Shown here one piece after another: positions 60,400 through 64,000 of a stretch of 64,000 nt of DNA; the stretch's first letter is position 1; each line of letters begins with the position of its first letter. This DNA comes from Heterotrichella gracilis. Lineage: Eukaryota > Sar > Xanthophyceae > Tribonematales > Xanthonemataceae. The notes beneath the pieces were generated by a model, which had not been told where the DNA came from, did no database searches, and worked only from the letters and a program-made list of their open reading frames with translations. The position numbers and the translations under genes are program-made. The stretch spans positions 90,066 through 154,065 of the forward strand of contig JAULBX010001669.1 in NCBI GenBank assembly GCA_032358255.1, written 5' to 3'.

Positions 60400-63300
60400 A
60401 TGGGGACTTTAATGGCCAGCCGCTCCATGGAGGTTTCCCTGGGAGACCTGGAGTTTGATTCTGCGCTGGAGAGCTTCCTGAACGACCTCCTGGACCCCAA
60501 CGCCCCGCTCATCAACCCTACCACAGCCTTCACCGACCAGCCGTCCAAAGTTTCCACCCACCAGCTGCACCAACCCACCATCATCCCACCAACCCCCTTC
60601 TCAGCCAAGGCGCTCTACTCATTCGACGACCTGCCAGACGTCTCAACTGCCCTCGCCTCCTCATCAAGCAGCGAGGACCAACAAGCAAAGCTTGCTTCTT
60701 TCACCGGCAGCTTCTCCACACAGCCCTACCAGCAAGTGGCAAACACCGTCCTCACCGCCTACCCCACCGAATCTGGGGTAGGAGGGCACCTGTACGACCC
60801 CATGCTGGGAGGTGGAGCAGACTTCTCGGGAGTGATAGAGGTGAAGATCGAGGATGAGGAGGAGGACAGCCCTGTGGTGAGTTCCAGCCTGCGGGGGAGT
60901 GGCAAGAAGTCCAGCGGCAAGTCCAGCGGTCCAGGCAAGCTGCCCAAGGTGTGGAAGAAGCCCCCCGAGAAGAACAGGGAGGCGCAGAAGCGGTTCAGGG
61001 AGAAGCGCAAGGTGGGGGCCAGTCACTGAACCCTAACACTAAACCCTAAACTTACCCCTACCTAGACCACAGGTGTCCACAGTATAAGCGGTTCAGGGAG
61101 AAGGTGGGAACCAGCCCATGAACCCTAAATGGAACCCTAGACCATAGGTATCAACAGCAAGTGTGCAAGAGCACAAGCGGTCCAAAGATAACTGTGTAAC
61201 TTTTCCCTTGCCCTTTTGAGGGAGCGCCTGTCTTGGGCACAAGGCTCAATGCCACGCCAGCAAAACCCTAAACCCTGCCTCTGTCCACAGGCCAAGGCGG
61301 AGACCATGAGCGCACAGGTGTCTTCCTTGGCCGATGAATTGGCAGGGCTGCGCACCGAGAACGAGCGGCTGCTTACCCAGTCCCGCACCATGGAGTTCCA
61401 GCTGCAGTGCAAGGACGCGGTGATGGCGGTGATGAAGAAGGCAGTGGAGGTGGGTGGGGTGGGTGTGGGTGCGGGTGTGGTACGGGTGGGTGAGGTGGGT
61501 GTGGTATCGTTTGCTGTGGTGGATAAGGTGTTGGTGAGGGTGGGGGGGGGGGGAGGGGGCGCTCGTTGAGTAAGCACCATGCTTACATGTACCAGTGGTG
61601 TGTCAGGGTTCAGGATTTGGGTTGTTACAATGTAGCTGGGGTGGGCGCAAGCTGTGGGGGCTTTTGCTGGATGAACGCCACCAGCCCAGCAGTGCACACC
61701 CTCCCCCTACGGCTCACCCACCATTCCCGCCATACCCTTAAACCCTACACCCGTGCAGCAACACTCGGCGGAAGAAGACTCCAGGATCCTCGAGGTGCTG
61801 TCCCGCGTGAAGGGCCGCTCCCACCACACCCTGGCTCTCATGAGCCCTGCTGCGGGGTCCAGCGGGGTGCAGCCCCAGCTGCTTGAGCGGTGCATGACTG
61901 GGTGGAGGCGCATGGTGGAGCAGCTGGCGGACAAGCTCATGGCCATGCCCGATGAAGGTGGGTGGGTGTGGTGGAAGTGGTGTGGGGTTGGACGAGGGTT
62001 TGTTCATGGGAAGGGAAAGGGTTAAGAGGCGCATGATGGAGTAGCTGGCGGATAAGCTCATGGCCATGCTCGATGAAGGTTGGTGGGGGGTTAGGGTTTG
62101 GTTCAGGGTCCAATTATCAGGCGATTCATTATGGCTTGGTGTAAAGTATTTTATGGTTTTAGTGAAGGGTGTTTGAGAATAACCATCAAGAGATCGCCGC
62201 GTTTTGAGGTTTGGTCGCCATTGACCCTTTCCAGTGTTGCTAATTGCGCATTCCCTTTTCTACAGGCGCCAGTGATCAAGACCTGGCCGAGCTGCAGGAA
62301 ATCATCGACAGATCGGTACGAAACCAAGCCCGCCCTGCCCACACCCTGCTTGTGTTATTGTTCTCGTTTCCATGCGTTGCTGGGCAACCCCTTCAAACTC
62401 TTGCAAACACATCTGCCCTAACCAGGTTCTGCTTGCATCCCGTCTACGTAAACCCTAAGCAGGTTTTGCTTGCACCCCTTCTACGTAAACCCTAACCAGG
62501 TTTTGCTTGCACCCCGTCGACTTAGACCCTAAAATGACGCTTACGCAACCCCTCTGCCTCACAAGGGCACAAAAATCAAAACCCTTTTGGCCCCCAACCA
62601 CCCCCAAGCCGTCACCAGCCTGCCTCTGCCCCCATTGGATATGCGCATCTGAATCTCGGTGTGCCGGCAGCCCATCCAATACAAATCCTAACGAAAACCC
62701 TAAATGAAGACCTGCCCCAAATTTGCTGCCTCACAGCCCAAATGATCACAGAACCTGCATCCCGTCACCATCTAGCCCTTCTTAAACCCTCACCACCCCC
62801 CCTCCCACCCCCCAGGAGTATCAAGAGATGCGCATCCTGGAGGTTGTGTGCTTGCAGCCCATGGCATGGAGCCGCTTTGTGCTGCACACATCCGCGCCGG
62901 GCCTGAGCGCCGAGGCTATTCCTGCACAGGAGGAGCAGCGATGGAGGGACCTGCTTGAGGTTGTCAAGCTCACGCCCTGCCAGAAGGCGCAGCTGCTGCT
63001 CATGAGGTGCGGAAAACCCTACATTAGACCCTTGGGTCACGTGCGCTCTCAGAAGGGTTTAGGGCCTAGGGTCGATTGTGAGAAGCGCACGCCCTGCCAG
63101 AAGGCGCAGCTGCTGTTGATGAGGTGCGGGAAGCAGTACATTATTATTTTTTTCAGTTTTTGTGTGTTACTGCTTGCTGCCCACAGCTATGCTTGTAATG
63201 TACGTACCCTCTGAAACATTTTTATTTTTGTACATTCCTAATTACTTGCGATCATCTCTTAAACATAAATTACACCACATGTGGTAACATGTTTCCTGCC

Positions 63301-64000
63301 CCCGTCCCCAGGGACCAGTGGCTTGAGCGCATGGGCCGGGTGCTGTGCGCGCGCCGCTCCCTGGTGGCTCGCCTGCGCGTGCTGCTCACAGACTCCACCA
63401 CACAAACAGATCATGCGCTCAAGGAGGCGCAGGTGTTGGGGGGCCTGAATGCAAGCCAGAAGCTGCAGGTGAGGGGTCTGGGCCGGGTCAAACTGGTAGA
63501 GTTCTGTCTCTCCCGTAGCGTTGCTCGCACCCCCTTTGGAAGTTCTAAATCGGAAGGCCATTTCTTTGAGTATTTTTCCAATTCCCGTCACTTGTCTTTA
63601 TCCCTCTTTAGGTTATTTCTGGGTCCTATGTTCCTACCCAGGGGAACACCCCATATTTTCACACCTCGATTGTTTTGCAGACAATACACATTGGCCCTTT
63701 GTTGCCCACACCAAACGCTGCCATACCACCACCACCAGCGCATATTGCATTGGTAAGAGCCATGATCCCTCCTTTCCCAAATTCCCCACCTCCTCTTTCA
63801 CTTCTGCAGAGCATGGTGTCTGAGAGGGCGCTGATGGGCCAAAAGTGCCGCACCCTCATCCCGCTGGAAGAGATCATGGAGGAGTTTAAGGCAAACCAGG
63901 TGGGGCCTAAACCCTAAACCCTAGGTACGGGTAGCATGGAGGTAGCCTAAACCCTAAACCCTAGGTACAGGTAGCATGGAGGAGTTTGAGGCAAATCAGG
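60400..64000 (+). CDS. bZIP transcription factor, tandem paralogue 3 (runs off window)
   Basis: Eight exons seen: 60400-61011, 61291-61449, 61759-61957, 62266-62315, 62816-63006, 63312-63468, 63681-63752, 63810-63899; about 510 residues so far. The C-terminal helical end present in paralogues 1 and 2 is missing, so at least one exon lies beyond 64000. ESFLNDLL (24-31) is the shared N-terminal motif. An acidic patch (IEDEEEDSP) precedes a Lys/Ser/Gly linker and the basic region NREAQKRFREKRK (192-204), a full NxxAQxxFR match. The zipper is SLADELAGLRTENERLL. Introns 1, 3, 5 and 8 carry copies of exon ends. Confidence 0.88.
61083..61130 (+). repeat. Copy of bZIP3 exon 1 end
   Basis: AGCGGTTCAGGGAGAAGGTG repeats the end of exon 1 but lacks the 6 nt coding the last residues. 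Confidence 0.85.
62025..62085 (+). repeat. Copy of bZIP3 exon 3 end
   Basis: GCGCATGATGGAGTAGCTGG and following match the exon end (61909-61960), with a premature stop in the copy. Confidence 0.88.
62425..62525 (+). repeat. Tandem 35-nt repeat in bZIP3 intron 4
   Basis: Three units of CCAGGTTTTGCTTGCACCCC followed by TCTACGTAAACCCTAA, near-identical. Confidence 0.85.
63085..63132 (+). repeat. Copy of bZIP3 exon 5 end and donor
   Basis: ACGCCCTGCCAGAAGGCGCA and the next 20 nt repeat 62971-63012, offset about 116 nt. Confidence 0.92.
63930..64000 (+). repeat. Copies of bZIP3 exon 8 end at window edge
   Basis: ATGGAGGAGTTTGAGGCAAA recurs after the true exon end (63875-63899), each with CCCTAAACCCTAGGTAC spacers. 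Confidence 0.85.

Noticed and set aside
59694-60608. 304-codon minus-strand open frame
   Set aside because: Overlaps bZIP3 exon 1 antisense and intergenic DNA; no family motif or splice context.

Overview
The window is nuclear DNA of a green alga, most likely a chlorophyte. It is dense in genes broken into short exons, with mostly GT-AG introns and a few GC-AG ones. Coding sequence is GC-rich while some introns carry AT-rich tracts. Plant-type telomere-like repeats (CCCTAAA/TTTAGGG) are scattered through introns. Gene content is typical of the green lineage: a plastid-type homoserine kinase with a transit-peptide-like N-terminus, a hypersensitive-induced-response (HIR) SPFH protein, a cyanobacterial-type GT2 glycosyltransferase, and bZIP factors with an NxxAQxxFR-like basic region. 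I could not fix the class or genus.

Layout. (-) FIG4-like SAC phosphoinositide phosphatase (2275-9112); (-) YchJ/SEC-C protein (9852-10695); (+) PET100 (11834-12252), followed after only 22 nt by (+) a 3-beta-HSD-type sterol dehydrogenase (12275-13627); (-) coatomer epsilon (13838-15342); (+) homoserine kinase (16060-18630); (-) an unrecognised UBZ4 zinc-finger protein (19754-23879); (+) HIR/SPFH protein (24797-28010); (-) GT2 glycosyltransferase (28792-31519); (+) SYLF/Ysc84 protein (32145-34114); (+) VPS52 (35251-40421); (-) diacylglycerol lipase (42101-50080); then three tandem (+) bZIP paralogues at 51080, 54921 and 60400, the last running off the window. Exon chains were joined by hand. 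Every junction keeps the reading frame, and the joined proteins have the lengths expected of their families where a family is known.

The genes are not a pathway cluster. Several share a membrane theme: FIG4-like phosphatase (PI(3,5)P2), COPE (COPI coat), VPS52 (GARP/EARP tethering), SYLF (lipid binding), DAG lipase, HIR (membrane microdomains) and the sterol dehydrogenase. This is ordinary housekeeping rather than a functional island. Five gene pairs are divergent with 0.6-1.1 kb between start codons, so shared bidirectional promoters are plausible.

The most unusual signal is structural. In at least nine genes, a segment of about 30-120 nt straddling an exon-intron junction is duplicated one to three times inside the adjacent intron (in two genes also beyond the stop codon or an exon). 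This leaves decayed decoy splice sites and partial decoy exons, often next to telomere-like repeats. VPS52, DAG lipase, HIR, GT2 and bZIP2/3 are the richest. Other leads are the possible PET100-sterol dehydrogenase bicistron, three GC-AG introns, a UBZ4 protein with a helical segment resembling the WRNIP1/RarA C-terminal region but no AAA+ ATPase, and a bZIP paralogue lacking the invariant Asn.
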